Positions 8,290 through 18,506 of a stretch of 64,000 bases of DNA are shown here, piece after piece. Below the pieces are notes generated by a model. It was not told the DNA's origin, made no database searches, and saw only the letters and a program-made list of their open reading frames with translations. The DNA is from UBA4736 sp002404015. Its GTDB lineage: Bacteria; Chloroflexota; Dormibacteria; Dormibacterales; Dormibacteraceae. The translations under genes and the position numbers were made by a program. How positions within the stretch are numbered: the stretch's first letter is position 1; each line of letters opens with the position of its first letter. The stretch is from the NCBI GenBank assembly GCA_036747295.1, contig DAIOCN010000003.1:87480-151479 (forward strand), written 5' to 3'.

Positions 8290-9212
8290 AGGACTCCCTT
8301 GTCATCGCCAACCCCGCGTCGGCCGGCGGCCGCACCGGCAAGCGCTGGGCCGACATCGCGGCCGGGCTCCGGGCCGCCGGTCTGGACTTCGACTACGCCC
8401 TCACCACTCGTGCCCTGGAGGCGACCGAGTTCTCGCGCAAGGCGGTCAAGGAAGGCCGGTCGCTGGTGGTCGCGGCCGGCGGCGACGGCACGATCAACGA
8501 GGTCGCCAACGGCTTCTTCGAGAACGGCGAGCCGATCCCCGCGCAGGCCCGTTTCGGCGTCCTGCCGACCGGCACGGGCGGCGACTTCCGGCGCACCTTC
8601 GGGCTCCCCGTGGACATGGCCGAGGCCGGCCGGATGCTGGTTGTCGGGAAGTCCCGCCGCATCGACGTTGGTCGGGTGACTTTCACGGCGCCGGGCGGTG
8701 GCCAGGGCCTCCGCCACTTCGTCAACATCGCCGACGCCGGGGTCGGCGGCGAGGTGATCAACCGTGTCAATCGCGGCCGCAAGCTGATCAACGGCGAGGT
8801 CACCTTCTACCTGGCATCGGTGCGGACGCTGCTGGGCTGGCGGAACAAGCCGATGCACGTCGAGATCGACGGGGTGGAACGCGACCTCGTGGCCCAGCAG
8901 GTGGTGGTGGCCAACTGCCGCTACTACGGCGGCGGCATGATGATCGCCCCCGCCGCGATCCCGGACGACGGCCTGCTGGACGTGATCCTGAGCGGCGACC
9001 TGGGAACCCTGGAGTGGATACGCGGACTCGGCGACATCCGCAACGGCCGCCAGTTCGACAAGCCCAACCCGAAGCTCGAGCACCTACTGGCCCGGAAGGT
9101 CGTGGTGACCTCGCCGCAGACCGTCCACCTCGACGTCGACGGCGAGGGCCCCGGCGTGCTGCCCGCCACGTTCGAGGTCATGCCGAGCGTCCTGGACCTC
9201 GTCTGTCCTTGA
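8286..9212 (+). CDS. Diacylglycerol kinase / YegS-like lipid kinase family protein
   Basis: 308 aa from the GTG at 8286, which forms a GTGA overlap with the preceding stop. N-terminal NPASAGGRTGKRW and the nucleotide-binding AAGGDGTINEV are diagnostic of the DAGK catalytic domain. GTGGDFRR and DDGLLDV further support the DgkB/YegS family. It probably phosphorylates diacylglycerol or a related lipid at the membrane. Co-translation with the AGPS-like gene suggests a shared lipid pathway. The open frame back to 8070 is antisense or shadow sequence. Confidence 0.9.
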   Translation: MKDSLVIANPASAGGRTGKRWADIAAGLRAAGLDFDYALTTRALEATEFSRKAVKEGRSLVVAAGGDGTINEVANGFFENGEPIPAQARFGVLPTGTGGDFRRTFGLPVDMAEAGRMLVVGKSRRIDVGRVTFTAPGGGQGLRHFVNIADAGVGGEVINRVNRGRKLINGEVTFYLASVRTLLGWRNKPMHVEIDGVERDLVAQQVVVANCRYYGGGMMIAPAAIPDDGLLDVILSGDLGTLEWIRGLGDIRNGRQFDKPNPKLEHLLARKVVVTSPQTVHLDVDGEGPGVLPATFEVMPSVLDLVCP

Positions 9213-9245
9213 CGCGGATCCACCAGGCTTGAACCCGGATCCGGC

Positions 9246-10745
9246 TTGACGCGCGGGATCGTCGCGACGCCGCACCACCTGGCCTCGGAGGCCGGGGCCC
9301 ATGTCCTGCGGGAGGGCGGCAACGCCGTCGACGCCGCCGTGGCCGCGAACGCCGTTCTCTGCGTCGTGTATCCGCACATGACCTCGATCGGCGGCGACCT
9401 CTTCGCTATGGTCTGGCCGGCGGGCGCCGGGGCCCCGGTCGGCCTCGAGGGCGCCGGCCGCTCAGGCTCCAACGCCTCCCTCGAGGCGGTGAGGCGGCTG
9501 GGCCACGAGCGGATGCCCGCGACCGGCCCGCTGACGGTCACCGTGCCGGGCACCGTCGCCGCCTGGGGCGCCCTCATCGAGCGCTACGGGACCCTCGGCC
9601 TGGCGCCCCTGATGGAGCCGGCGGCGGCCCACGCGCGGGACGGCTACGTGGTCACCGAGAACCTCTCCCGGGCGCTCCACGAGAACTTCGAGTGGCTGCA
9701 GGAGGACCCGGCGGCGCAGCGCCTGCTGCCGCCCATGAAGGCCGGGATGACGCTCCGCAACCCGGAGTTGGCTGAGACGCTGACGGCGATCGGCCGCAGC
9801 GGATTCATCGAGTTCTACAGGGGCGAGATCGGCAAGGCCATCGTGCGGACGCTGGAGGCCAGGGGCGGCCTGCTGGCGGCGACCGACCTGGGCTCCCATC
9901 GCTCGGTCTGGGTCGACCCCATCGCCTTTCCCTACCGCGACCTGACCGTCTACGAGATGCCGCCCCCCAGCCAGGGCCTGGTTGCAGCCGGCATGCTGGT
10001 CCGCCTGGCCCGGCTCGGGGCTGAGCGCCTGCGCCCCGGCCTCGGCTTCGCCCGGGAGCTGGTCCGGGTCCGCGACCAGGTCTACGCCCTGCGCGATCGC
10101 CTGATCGGCGACCCCGGCTTCGCCGAGGTACCGGTGGGCCCGTTCCTCGACCCCGACTTCGACGCCGGGGGTGGGGGAGAGGCCATCCCCGAGGGCGACA
10201 CCATCTACCTCTGCGCCGCCGACGAGCATGGCAACCTGGTCTCGCTCATCCAGAGCGTGGCCAACGCGTTCGGCTCCGGGGTGATCGCCGAGGGCACCGG
10301 GGTGGTCCTCCAGAACCGCGGCGTCTACTTCAGCCTGGACCCCGGCCACGTGAACCGCCTTGAGCCCGGCAAGAAGACGATGCACACGCTGATCCCGGCC
10401 CTGGCCGGCCGGGGCGGCCGGCCCTGGGCCGCTTTCGGCAACATGGGCGCCGACGGCCAGCCCCAGTTCCAGGCACAGGTGTTCGTAGGTCTGGCGGACC
10501 TGGGCCTGGATCCCCAGGCTGCGGTGGCGGCCCCTCGGCTGCGGGTCCCGGCGGGCGGCGGCGGCCTCTGGGTCGAGGCGGACTACCCCGAGGCGCTGGA
10601 GATCGCGCGCGCCCTGAACGCTGAGCTGAAGCCCCCGCGCAGCTCGCTCTTCGGCCACGCCCAGGCCATCGTGGTCGACGGCCCAGGGGCCTGGCGGGGC
10701 GGGGCGGACCCCCGCGCGGACGGGTCGGTCGCGGCAGCCGAATAG
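9246..10745 (+). CDS. ggt: Gamma-glutamyltransferase family protein (Ntn hydrolase)
   Basis: 499-aa protein of the gamma-glutamyltranspeptidase family. N-terminal ASEAGAHVLREGGNAVDAA is typical. The autoprocessing site is likely GDT|IYLCAADEHGN, where the Thr becomes the N-terminal nucleophile of the small subunit; the C-terminal part has the family's ALAGRGGRPWAAFG stretch. No signal peptide is seen from the TTG at 9246, so it may be a cytoplasmic YwrD-like form. It follows the lipid-kinase gene by 33 bp; no functional link is evident. Confidence 0.9.
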   Translation: MTRGIVATPHHLASEAGAHVLREGGNAVDAAVAANAVLCVVYPHMTSIGGDLFAMVWPAGAGAPVGLEGAGRSGSNASLEAVRRLGHERMPATGPLTVTVPGTVAAWGALIERYGTLGLAPLMEPAAAHARDGYVVTENLSRALHENFEWLQEDPAAQRLLPPMKAGMTLRNPELAETLTAIGRSGFIEFYRGEIGKAIVRTLEARGGLLAATDLGSHRSVWVDPIAFPYRDLTVYEMPPPSQGLVAAGMLVRLARLGAERLRPGLGFARELVRVRDQVYALRDRLIGDPGFAEVPVGPFLDPDFDAGGGGEAIPEGDTIYLCAADEHGNLVSLIQSVANAFGSGVIAEGTGVVLQNRGVYFSLDPGHVNRLEPGKKTMHTLIPALAGRGGRPWAAFGNMGADGQPQFQAQVFVGLADLGLDPQAAVAAPRLRVPAGGGGLWVEADYPEALEIARALNAELKPPRSSLFGHAQAIVVDGPGAWRGGADPRADGSVAAAE

Positions 10746-10755
10746 CGGCCGCCCG

Positions 10756-10761
10756 TATAAT
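10756..10761 (+). promoter_or_regulatory. rpsO -10 hexamer
   Basis: Perfect TATAAT, 11 nt before the rpsO TTG. No clear -35 is seen 17 bp upstream. The short distance implies a nearly leaderless mRNA. Confidence 0.6.
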
Positions 10762-10772
10762 CACCGTTCGGT

Positions 10773-11042
10773 TTGGCAGTAGAAGGCGAGGTCAAGGAGC
10801 GACTGATCGGGGAGCACAAGCTCCACGATGGAGACACGGGTTCACCCGAGGTCCAGGTCGCCATCTTCTCGGAGCGCATCAACCAGCTCACGGAGCACTT
10901 GAAGGCGAACCAGAAGGACCATCACTCACGGCGCGGCCTGCTCCTCCTGGTGGGCAAGCGCCGTCGCCTGCTGAACTACCTGCAGCGAAACGACGTGGAG
11001 CGCTACCGCGCTCTGATCGCGAAGCTCGGGATCAGGAGATAG
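10773..11042 (+). CDS. rpsO: Ribosomal protein bS15
   Basis: 89-aa small-subunit protein that binds the 16S rRNA three-way junction. HDGDTGSPEVQVAIFSERI and HSRRGLLLLVGKRRRLLNYL are the conserved S15 blocks. The start is the TTG at 10773. A TATAAT lies just upstream and a terminator just downstream, and the rpsO-pnp order is widely conserved. Confidence 0.97.
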   Translation: MAVEGEVKERLIGEHKLHDGDTGSPEVQVAIFSERINQLTEHLKANQKDHHSRRGLLLLVGKRRRLLNYLQRNDVERYRALIAKLGIRR

Positions 11043-11047
11043 TCAAC

Positions 11048-11080
11048 CGAGCGGCCCGAGGGGTCGCTCGACATTTTTTT
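11048..11080 (+). terminator. Terminator/attenuator between rpsO and pnp
   Basis: CGAGCG (11048-11053) pairs with CGCTCG (11065-11070) around a G/C loop, followed by a seven-T tract (11074-11080). The 6-bp stem is modest, so partial read-through into pnp is likely. Confidence 0.7.
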
Positions 11081-11167
11081 GGGGGGCTCAGGCCCTTAGC
11101 AATTGGTTTCGAGGTACGCCTCGACGGCAGCTGCTAGAGACCTGGCCTCCCGTTGGAGGTATTGCAC

Positions 11168-13396
11168 GTGGCAGTAGTCACGAAAACATTCGAACTTGCC
11201 GGAAGGCAGATCAAGATCGAGGCGGGCAGCGTCGCCGAGCAGGCGAGCGGGGCCGTCCTGATCCGCTCCGGGGACACCGTCGTGCTCAGCACGGCGATGA
11301 TGTCCAAGGAGCCGCGGGAGGGCATCGACTTCTTCCCCCTCACCTGCGACTACGAGGAGAAGATGTACGCCGCCGGCAAGATCCCAGGCGGCTTCATCCG
11401 GCGTGAGGGCCGGCCCTCGGAGCAGGCGATCCTGACGGCCCGGCTCACCGACCGGCCGATCCGGCCGCTGTTTCCCGACGGCTTCCGCAACGACGTCCAG
11501 GTGGTCTCGACCGTTCTCTCGGTGGACCAGGAGGTCGACCCCTCGATCCTGGCGATCAACGGCGCCTCGGCGGCCCTGACGATCTCGGACATTCCCTTCC
11601 AGGGCCCCATCGGGGCCGTACGGATGGGTTACTTCGACGGGCACCTGGTCGTCAACCCGCCCATGGGCGACATGGAGCGCTCCGAACTGGACCTGGTGGT
11701 TGCGGGCACCCAGGACGCGATCCTGATGGTGGAGGCGGGCGCCAAGGGCGTCAGCGAGCAGGTCGTGGTGGACGCCCTCGAGATGGCGCACGAATCGATC
11801 GGCCGGATCTGCGAGGCCCTGCACGCGCTGCGGGCGGAGGCCGGCAAGCCGAAGTTCGAGTTCACGCCGCCCCAGTACGACCCGGAGATCGTGCAGGCGG
11901 TCAACGAGGCCGTTGGCGACCGGCTCGACGAGGTCGCCTACGGCCCCGACAAGGCGGAGCGGGAAGCCCGGATCTCAGCCTTCAAGAAGGAGGTCAAGGC
12001 CAGGCTTCTCGAGCGCTTCGCGGACCAGGGCGACCTGATCTCGACGCTGTTCGAGAAGAAGCTGAAGGACCGCGTCCGCCAGCGCGTCATCGAGGAGGGC
12101 GTCCGCGTCGACGGCCGCGGCACCAAGGACATCCGCGAGATCACCGTCCAGGTGGGCGTGCTGCCCCGGGCGCACGGGTCCGGCATGTTCAAGCGCGGCC
12201 AGACCCAGGCCCTGACTGTGCTCACCCTGGGCACCATGGGCGACGCCCAGAAGCTCGACAACATCGGGCTCGAGGTTTCCAAGCGCTACATGCACCACTA
12301 CAACATGCCGCCCTTCTCGACCGGCGAGGCCAAGCCGCTGCGCAGCCCCGGCCGCCGCGAGATCGGCCACGGCGCGCTCGCCGAGCGGGCGCTGCTGCCG
12401 GTGATCCCCACTCTGGAGGAATGGCCCTACACGATGCGGCTGGTCTCCGAGATCCTCTCCTCGAACGGATCCACGTCGATGGCCGCGGTCTGCGGCTCGA
12501 CGCTCGCCCTGATGGACGGCGGCGTGCCGATCAAGGCGCCCGTTGGCGGCATCGCCATGGGGCTCGTGACGCGCGAGGGCAAGTACGCGATCCTTACCGA
12601 CATCCAGGGCGTCGAGGACGCCCTCGGGGACATGGACTTCAAGGTCGCCGGCACCAAGGACGGCATTACGGCGCTCCAGATGGACATCAAGATCAAGGGC
12701 CTCACCAGGGAGGTCATGGGCCAGGCCCTGGAGCAGGCGCGCGAGGCGCGCATGCACGTGCTCGGCAAGATGCTGGAGGTCATCCCCGAGCCGCGCCGCG
12801 AGATGAGCCCCCACTCGCCCCGGATCACCACCATCCAGATCAACCCGGACAAGATCCGCGAGATCATCGGTCCGGGAGGCAAGATCATCCGAAAGATCGT
12901 GGAGGAGACCGGCGTCCAGATCGACGTCGAGGACGACGGCCGAGTCTTCATCGCCTCCACGGACCAGGAGGGCGCCCAGAAGGCGATCGACTGGATCAAG
13001 GGCATCACCGACGAGGTCGAGGTGGGCAAGATCTACCGCGGCAAGGTCGTGCGGATCATGCCCTTCGGAGCCTTCGTCGAGGTGCTGCCCAACCAGGACG
13101 GGCTGGTCCACATCTCGCAGCTCACTGACCGCCGGGTGGACCGGGTCGAAGAGGTCATGAACGTGGGTGACGAGATCATGGTCAAGGCGGTCGAGATCGA
13201 CGACAAGGGCCGCCTCAACCTGAGTCGCCAGAAGGCCCTGGAGGAGCTAGAGTCCAGCGGCCAGCCGGCCAACGAGAAGATCGACCCGGCGGTCATGGCG
13301 GACGCCCTCTCCAGGCCGCCCGAGCCACCGCGCGAGCGGAGCGGCTTCGGCGGCAACCGCGGCGGCGGCGGTGGCCGCGACCGCGGCCGGCGCTAG
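11168..13396 (+). CDS. pnp: Polynucleotide phosphorylase
   Basis: 3'-5' phosphorolytic exoribonuclease, about 742 aa. Two RNase PH domains are joined by a helical domain; then come a KH domain (PGGKIIRKIVEETGV) and an S1 domain (GKVVRIMPFGAFVEV). The C-terminus ends in a short Gly/Arg-rich tail. The start is the GTG at 11168, which has GGAGGT at 11155-11160 with a 7-nt spacer; the in-frame TTG at 11153 would lie before that Shine-Dalgarno. A strong terminator follows. Confidence 0.97.
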   Translation: MAVVTKTFELAGRQIKIEAGSVAEQASGAVLIRSGDTVVLSTAMMSKEPREGIDFFPLTCDYEEKMYAAGKIPGGFIRREGRPSEQAILTARLTDRPIRPLFPDGFRNDVQVVSTVLSVDQEVDPSILAINGASAALTISDIPFQGPIGAVRMGYFDGHLVVNPPMGDMERSELDLVVAGTQDAILMVEAGAKGVSEQVVVDALEMAHESIGRICEALHALRAEAGKPKFEFTPPQYDPEIVQAVNEAVGDRLDEVAYGPDKAEREARISAFKKEVKARLLERFADQGDLISTLFEKKLKDRVRQRVIEEGVRVDGRGTKDIREITVQVGVLPRAHGSGMFKRGQTQALTVLTLGTMGDAQKLDNIGLEVSKRYMHHYNMPPFSTGEAKPLRSPGRREIGHGALAERALLPVIPTLEEWPYTMRLVSEILSSNGSTSMAAVCGSTLALMDGGVPIKAPVGGIAMGLVTREGKYAILTDIQGVEDALGDMDFKVAGTKDGITALQMDIKIKGLTREVMGQALEQAREARMHVLGKMLEVIPEPRREMSPHSPRITTIQINPDKIREIIGPGGKIIRKIVEETGVQIDVEDDGRVFIASTDQEGAQKAIDWIKGITDEVEVGKIYRGKVVRIMPFGAFVEVLPNQDGLVHISQLTDRRVDRVEEVMNVGDEIMVKAVEIDDKGRLNLSRQKALEELESSGQPANEKIDPAVMADALSRPPEPPRERSGFGGNRGGGGGRDRGRR

Positions 13397-13414
13397 ACGA
13401 GACTGGTCAAAGAT

Positions 13415-13445
13415 GGGGGCGGGCCCGAGCGGCCCGCCCCCTTTT
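13415..13445 (+). terminator. Rho-independent terminator after pnp
   Basis: Perfect 11-bp GC stem: GGGGGCGGGCC (13415-13425) with GGCCCGCCCCC (13431-13441), loop CGAGC, then TTTT. Confidence 0.9.
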
Positions 13446-13504
13446 CACGCCCGAAGACGCTCCGCGCCAGGCGATTCCGCTGCTGCTTGGATGCGGCTGA
13501 CCGC

Positions 13505-13510
13505 TAACCT
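13505..13510 (+). promoter_or_regulatory. dapB -10, leaderless geometry
   Basis: TAACCT fits TANNNT and ends 6 nt before the dapB ATG. This puts the expected transcription start at the start codon itself. The same spacing occurs at asd and at the glutaredoxin-like gene. Confidence 0.45.
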
Positions 13511-13516
13511 TCGTCC

Positions 13517-14251
13517 ATGATCCGAGTCGCGCTGGCAGGCAGCCGGGGCAAGGTGGGCCAGGAGATGGCCCGGGCGCTCGCCACCGAGCCCGACCTCGAG
13601 CTCGTCGGCGGGGTTGACATCGGAGACGACCTGGCCGAGCTCCTGCGGGACTCCGGGGCCCAGGTCCTGGTGGACTTCACGCATCCCTCAGCCGCGCTCG
13701 ACAACGCCCTGCTGGCGGTCCAGCACGGCGCGGCGCCTGTGGTGGGGACGACCGGCATCCCCCCGGATGGGGTCGACCGCCTGGAGGCGGCCTGCAACGC
13801 GAAGGGGGTGGGAGGGATCGTCGCCCCCAACTTCGCCGTCGGCGCGGTGGTCATGATGTGGCTGGCCGAGAAGGCGGCGCCCTACTTCGCGGCGGCCGAG
13901 GTGATCGAGCTCCACCACGACCAGAAGGCGGACGCCCCGTCGGGCACCGCGCTGGCCACCGCGCGCCGGCTGGCGGCCAGGGCGAAGTTCTCCTACCGGG
14001 GCGCGGACAAGGTGACGCTGGAGCACACGCGGGGCGGCATGGAAGGCAACGTGGGCATCCACTCGGTGCGCCTGCCCGGCCTGGTCGCCGACCAGGAGGT
14101 CCTCTTCGGGCTGCCAGGCCAGTCGCTCACGATCACGCACCGCACCACCAGCCGGGAAGCCTTCGTGCCCGGCGTCCTGCTCGCAATCCGCAAGGTGAGC
14201 TCGGGACCGGGCTTCTATCGGGCCTTGGACCAGCTCCTCGGCCTCGTATAA
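13517..14251 (+). CDS. dapB: 4-hydroxy-tetrahydrodipicolinate reductase
   Basis: Second committed step to diaminopimelate and lysine, NAD(P)H-dependent. The 244-aa protein has an N-terminal GSRGKVGQEMA nucleotide-binding motif and the active-site signature ELHHDQKADAPSGTA. It heads a dapB-asd-dapA cluster. The succinylase-branch genes dapE, dapC and dapD lie 21 kb downstream. Confidence 0.96.
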   Translation: MIRVALAGSRGKVGQEMARALATEPDLELVGGVDIGDDLAELLRDSGAQVLVDFTHPSAALDNALLAVQHGAAPVVGTTGIPPDGVDRLEAACNAKGVGGIVAPNFAVGAVVMMWLAEKAAPYFAAAEVIELHHDQKADAPSGTALATARRLAARAKFSYRGADKVTLEHTRGGMEGNVGIHSVRLPGLVADQEVLFGLPGQSLTITHRTTSREAFVPGVLLAIRKVSSGPGFYRALDQLLGLV

Positions 14252-14269
14252 ATGCCCCTCTCCCGGCGG

Positions 14270-14275
14270 TAAACT
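14270..14275 (+). promoter_or_regulatory. asd -10, leaderless geometry
   Basis: TAAACT ends 6 nt before the asd ATG at 14282, with no Shine-Dalgarno in between. It matches the TANNNT-N6-start arrangement seen at dapB. Confidence 0.45.
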
Positions 14276-14281
14276 CGTGCG

Positions 14282-15307
14282 ATGAGTTCTCCCTCCCATG
14301 GATTGAGCGTCGCCGTCGTTGGGGCGACCGGCATGGTCGGTCGCGAGATGTTCCGCGTGCTGAACCAGCGGAACTTCCCGATGGGCAAGCTCAAGGCGCT
14401 GGCGTCCGAGCGCTCCGTGGGACATGAGGTCGCGTTCAACGGCACCCGGGTCTTCGTGGAGAAGCTGGACGAGGACTCTTTCCGCGACGTCGACCTGGCG
14501 CTCTTCAGCGCGGGCTCGGACATATCCCTGATGTTCGCGCCGGTGGCCGTCGAGTCGGGCGCGCTGGTGATCGACAACTCCAGCGCGTGGCGCATGAAGG
14601 AGAACGTGCCCCTGGTCGTCCCCGAAGTCAACCCGGAGGACATCCGCGAGAACGAGGGCATCATCGCCAACCCCAACTGCTGCGCGATCCCCCTGACTGT
14701 CGTGCTGGAGCCTCTGCGCAAGCGGGCCGGGCTGGAGCGCGTGCTGATCTCCACTTACCAGTCCGCCTCCGGCGCCGGCAAAGCGCTGGTCCAGGAGCTC
14801 GAGGAGCAGACGGCCGCCATCGCGGCCGGCCGCACCCCCGAGGTGAACGTCTACTCGCACCAGCTCGCCTACAACGTGGTGCCGGGCGGCTGGAAACCGG
14901 AGCAGGAGGGCTACAACGAGGAGGAGATCAAGATCGTCACCGAGACCCGAAAGATCCTCCACGAGCCCGAGCTGCGGATCGCCGCGACCTGCGTGCGGGT
15001 CCCGGTCCCGATCAGCCACGGCGAGTCCGTCTTCGTGGAGACGCGGGAGATGATCACCGCCTCGCAGGCCCGCGAGCTGCTCGGCAGCGCGCCCGGCATC
15101 GTCGTGGAGGACGACCCTAGGGCCCGAATCTTCCCGACGCCAGCCGAGGTCGCCGGCAAGGACGAGGTCTACGTGGGGCGGATCCGAAACGACCTTTCCT
15201 GCAGCCACGGGCTGGCGCTCTGGGTCGTCTCGGACAACCTGCGCAAAGGTGCCGCGCTCAACGCGGTCCAGATCGCCGAGCGGGCGGTCGAGATGGGAGT
15301 GATTTAG
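14282..15307 (+). CDS. asd: Aspartate-semialdehyde dehydrogenase
   Basis: Reduces aspartyl-phosphate to aspartate semialdehyde for lysine, threonine and methionine. The 341-aa protein has an N-terminal VVGATGMVGREM NADP-binding motif, the nucleophilic Cys in NPNCCAIPL, and STYQSASGAGK. It lies between dapB and dapA, and the next gene begins 2 nt after its stop. Confidence 0.96.
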   Translation: MSSPSHGLSVAVVGATGMVGREMFRVLNQRNFPMGKLKALASERSVGHEVAFNGTRVFVEKLDEDSFRDVDLALFSAGSDISLMFAPVAVESGALVIDNSSAWRMKENVPLVVPEVNPEDIRENEGIIANPNCCAIPLTVVLEPLRKRAGLERVLISTYQSASGAGKALVQELEEQTAAIAAGRTPEVNVYSHQLAYNVVPGGWKPEQEGYNEEEIKIVTETRKILHEPELRIAATCVRVPVPISHGESVFVETREMITASQARELLGSAPGIVVEDDPRARIFPTPAEVAGKDEVYVGRIRNDLSCSHGLALWVVSDNLRKGAALNAVQIAERAVEMGVI

Positions 15308-15309
15308 AG

Positions 15310-16215
15310 ATGCCTGAGATCGGGCGCCTGCTGACCGCGATGATCACGCCGTTCCACGAGGACGGCTCGGTGAACTACGAGGCCGCCCAGCAGCTGGCCA
15401 GGCAGCTCGTCGAGGACGGCTCCGACGGCCTCGTGGTCGCGGGCTCGACCGGCGAGGCGGCGACCCTGAGCGACGACGAGAAGATCCGGTTGGTCGAGCT
15501 CGTCAAACAGGCCATCCCCGGTCGCAGCGTGGTGGCCGGGACAGGCGGCAACGACACCCGGCACTCGGTCGAGCTGTCGGAGCGGGCCATGAAGGCGGGC
15601 GCCGACGCCCTCCTTGGCGTCGTGCCCTACTACAACAAGCCACCCCAGGAAGGGATGTACGAGCACTTCAAGGCGATGAGCCAGGTGGGCCCGCTGATCA
15701 TGTACAACATCGTCGGCCGGACCGCCGTCAACATGACCGCCGAGACCACCCTGCGCTGCGCCGGTGAGCCGGGCATCATCGGCGTCAAAGAGGCCAGCGG
15801 CAACCTGGACCAGATGGGCTTCGTCTGTGCCGGCAAGCCGGCCGGCTTCAAGGTCTGGTCCGGCGACGACAGCTTCACGCTGCCTCTTATGGCGGTGGGT
15901 GGCTACGGCGTCATCTGCGTCGTCTCCCACCTCGCGGGCCGGGCCATGAAGCGGCTCATCGAGGCGCACCTGGCGGGAGACAATGACGCGGCGCGGGAGA
16001 TCCACCTGGGCCTGCTGCCGGTGATCCGGACTCTCATGAGCACCGCTTCCAACCCGGTTCCCCTGAAGTCGGCGATGAACGCGCTGGGCTTCCCGGCCGG
16101 GCCCCTCCGGCTGCCCCTGACGCCCCTGCCTCCGGCCGATCTGGAGAAGGTGATGAAGGACGTACGCGCAGCCGGCGAGTTGATCAGCTTCAAGAGCGGA
16201 GTCAGAGTCGCTTAG
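15310..16215 (+). CDS. dapA: 4-hydroxy-tetrahydrodipicolinate synthase
   Basis: Condenses pyruvate with aspartate semialdehyde. The 301-aa TIM barrel has the GSTGEAATLSDDEK motif, the Tyr of YYNKPPQEG, and the Schiff-base Lys in IGVKEASGN. It is the last dap gene of this block. The next gene, a family-4 UDG, seems to start within a few nt of its stop. Confidence 0.96.
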   Translation: MPEIGRLLTAMITPFHEDGSVNYEAAQQLARQLVEDGSDGLVVAGSTGEAATLSDDEKIRLVELVKQAIPGRSVVAGTGGNDTRHSVELSERAMKAGADALLGVVPYYNKPPQEGMYEHFKAMSQVGPLIMYNIVGRTAVNMTAETTLRCAGEPGIIGVKEASGNLDQMGFVCAGKPAGFKVWSGDDSFTLPLMAVGGYGVICVVSHLAGRAMKRLIEAHLAGDNDAAREIHLGLLPVIRTLMSTASNPVPLKSAMNALGFPAGPLRLPLTPLPPADLEKVMKDVRAAGELISFKSGVRVA

Positions 16216-16219
16216 CGAG

Positions 16220-16828
16220 CTGGAGGAACTCCACGCGCAGGTCCGCGCCTGCACGCGTTGCGGCCTCCATTCCACGCGCACCCACGCGGTGCCCGGCACC
16301 GGCCCGGTGCCGGCCGACGTGATGATCGTGGGCGAGGCGCCCGGCTTCAACGAGGACATGCAGGGGTTGCCGTTCGTGGGCGCCGCCGGCAAGCTGCTGG
16401 ACACGCTGCTGGCCCGCATCGGACTGGGCCGGGAGACCGTGTTCATCACCAACGTGCTCAAGTGCCGGCCGCCCCAGAACCGGGATCCGATGCCCAACGA
16501 GGCCGAGGCCTGCCTGCCCTACCTGCGCGCTCAGTTCAAGCTGGTGCAGCCGAAGGCAGTGGTCATCCTGGGCCGCCACGCGCTGGAACGCATGCTGCCC
16601 GGCATCGGCCCCATCTCGCGGGTGCACGGTGAGTTCTTCGAACGCTCCGGGGTGGCCTTCATGCCCGTCTACCACCCGGCAGCGGCGCTCCACAACGGCG
16701 CGCTGGTCAAGGACCTGGAGGCCGACTTCGACAAGGTCCGCTCGTACCTGGACCGCGTCCTCGCCCCGCCTCCGCCGCCCGAGCCGGTGGCGACCACCGC
16801 CGAGCCCGAGCAGCTCCCGCTGATCTAG
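16220..16828 (+). CDS. udg: Family 4 uracil-DNA glycosylase (Fe-S), non-standard start likely
   Basis: Removes uracil from DNA. The motifs GEAPGFNEDMQGLPFVG and VYHPAAALHNGAL are those of Fe-S-containing family 4 UDG. The first common start codon in frame is the GTG at 16289. Starting there would delete the CTRC pair that gives two of the four cluster cysteines; the other two are in LKCRPP and AEACLPY. The frame is open upstream only to 16184, with no ATG, GTG or TTG. The CTG at 16220, 4 nt after the dapA stop, is the best candidate and gives 202 aa. Its Shine-Dalgarno is poor, so re-initiation after dapA may be used. Confidence 0.9.
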   Translation: MEELHAQVRACTRCGLHSTRTHAVPGTGPVPADVMIVGEAPGFNEDMQGLPFVGAAGKLLDTLLARIGLGRETVFITNVLKCRPPQNRDPMPNEAEACLPYLRAQFKLVQPKAVVILGRHALERMLPGIGPISRVHGEFFERSGVAFMPVYHPAAALHNGALVKDLEADFDKVRSYLDRVLAPPPPPEPVATTAEPEQLPLI

Positions 16829-16831
16829 CCG

Positions 16832-18478
<1,647 letters not shown>

Positions 18479-18506
18479 CGGCGACCACCAGGCTCGGCGG
18501 GCGCTC

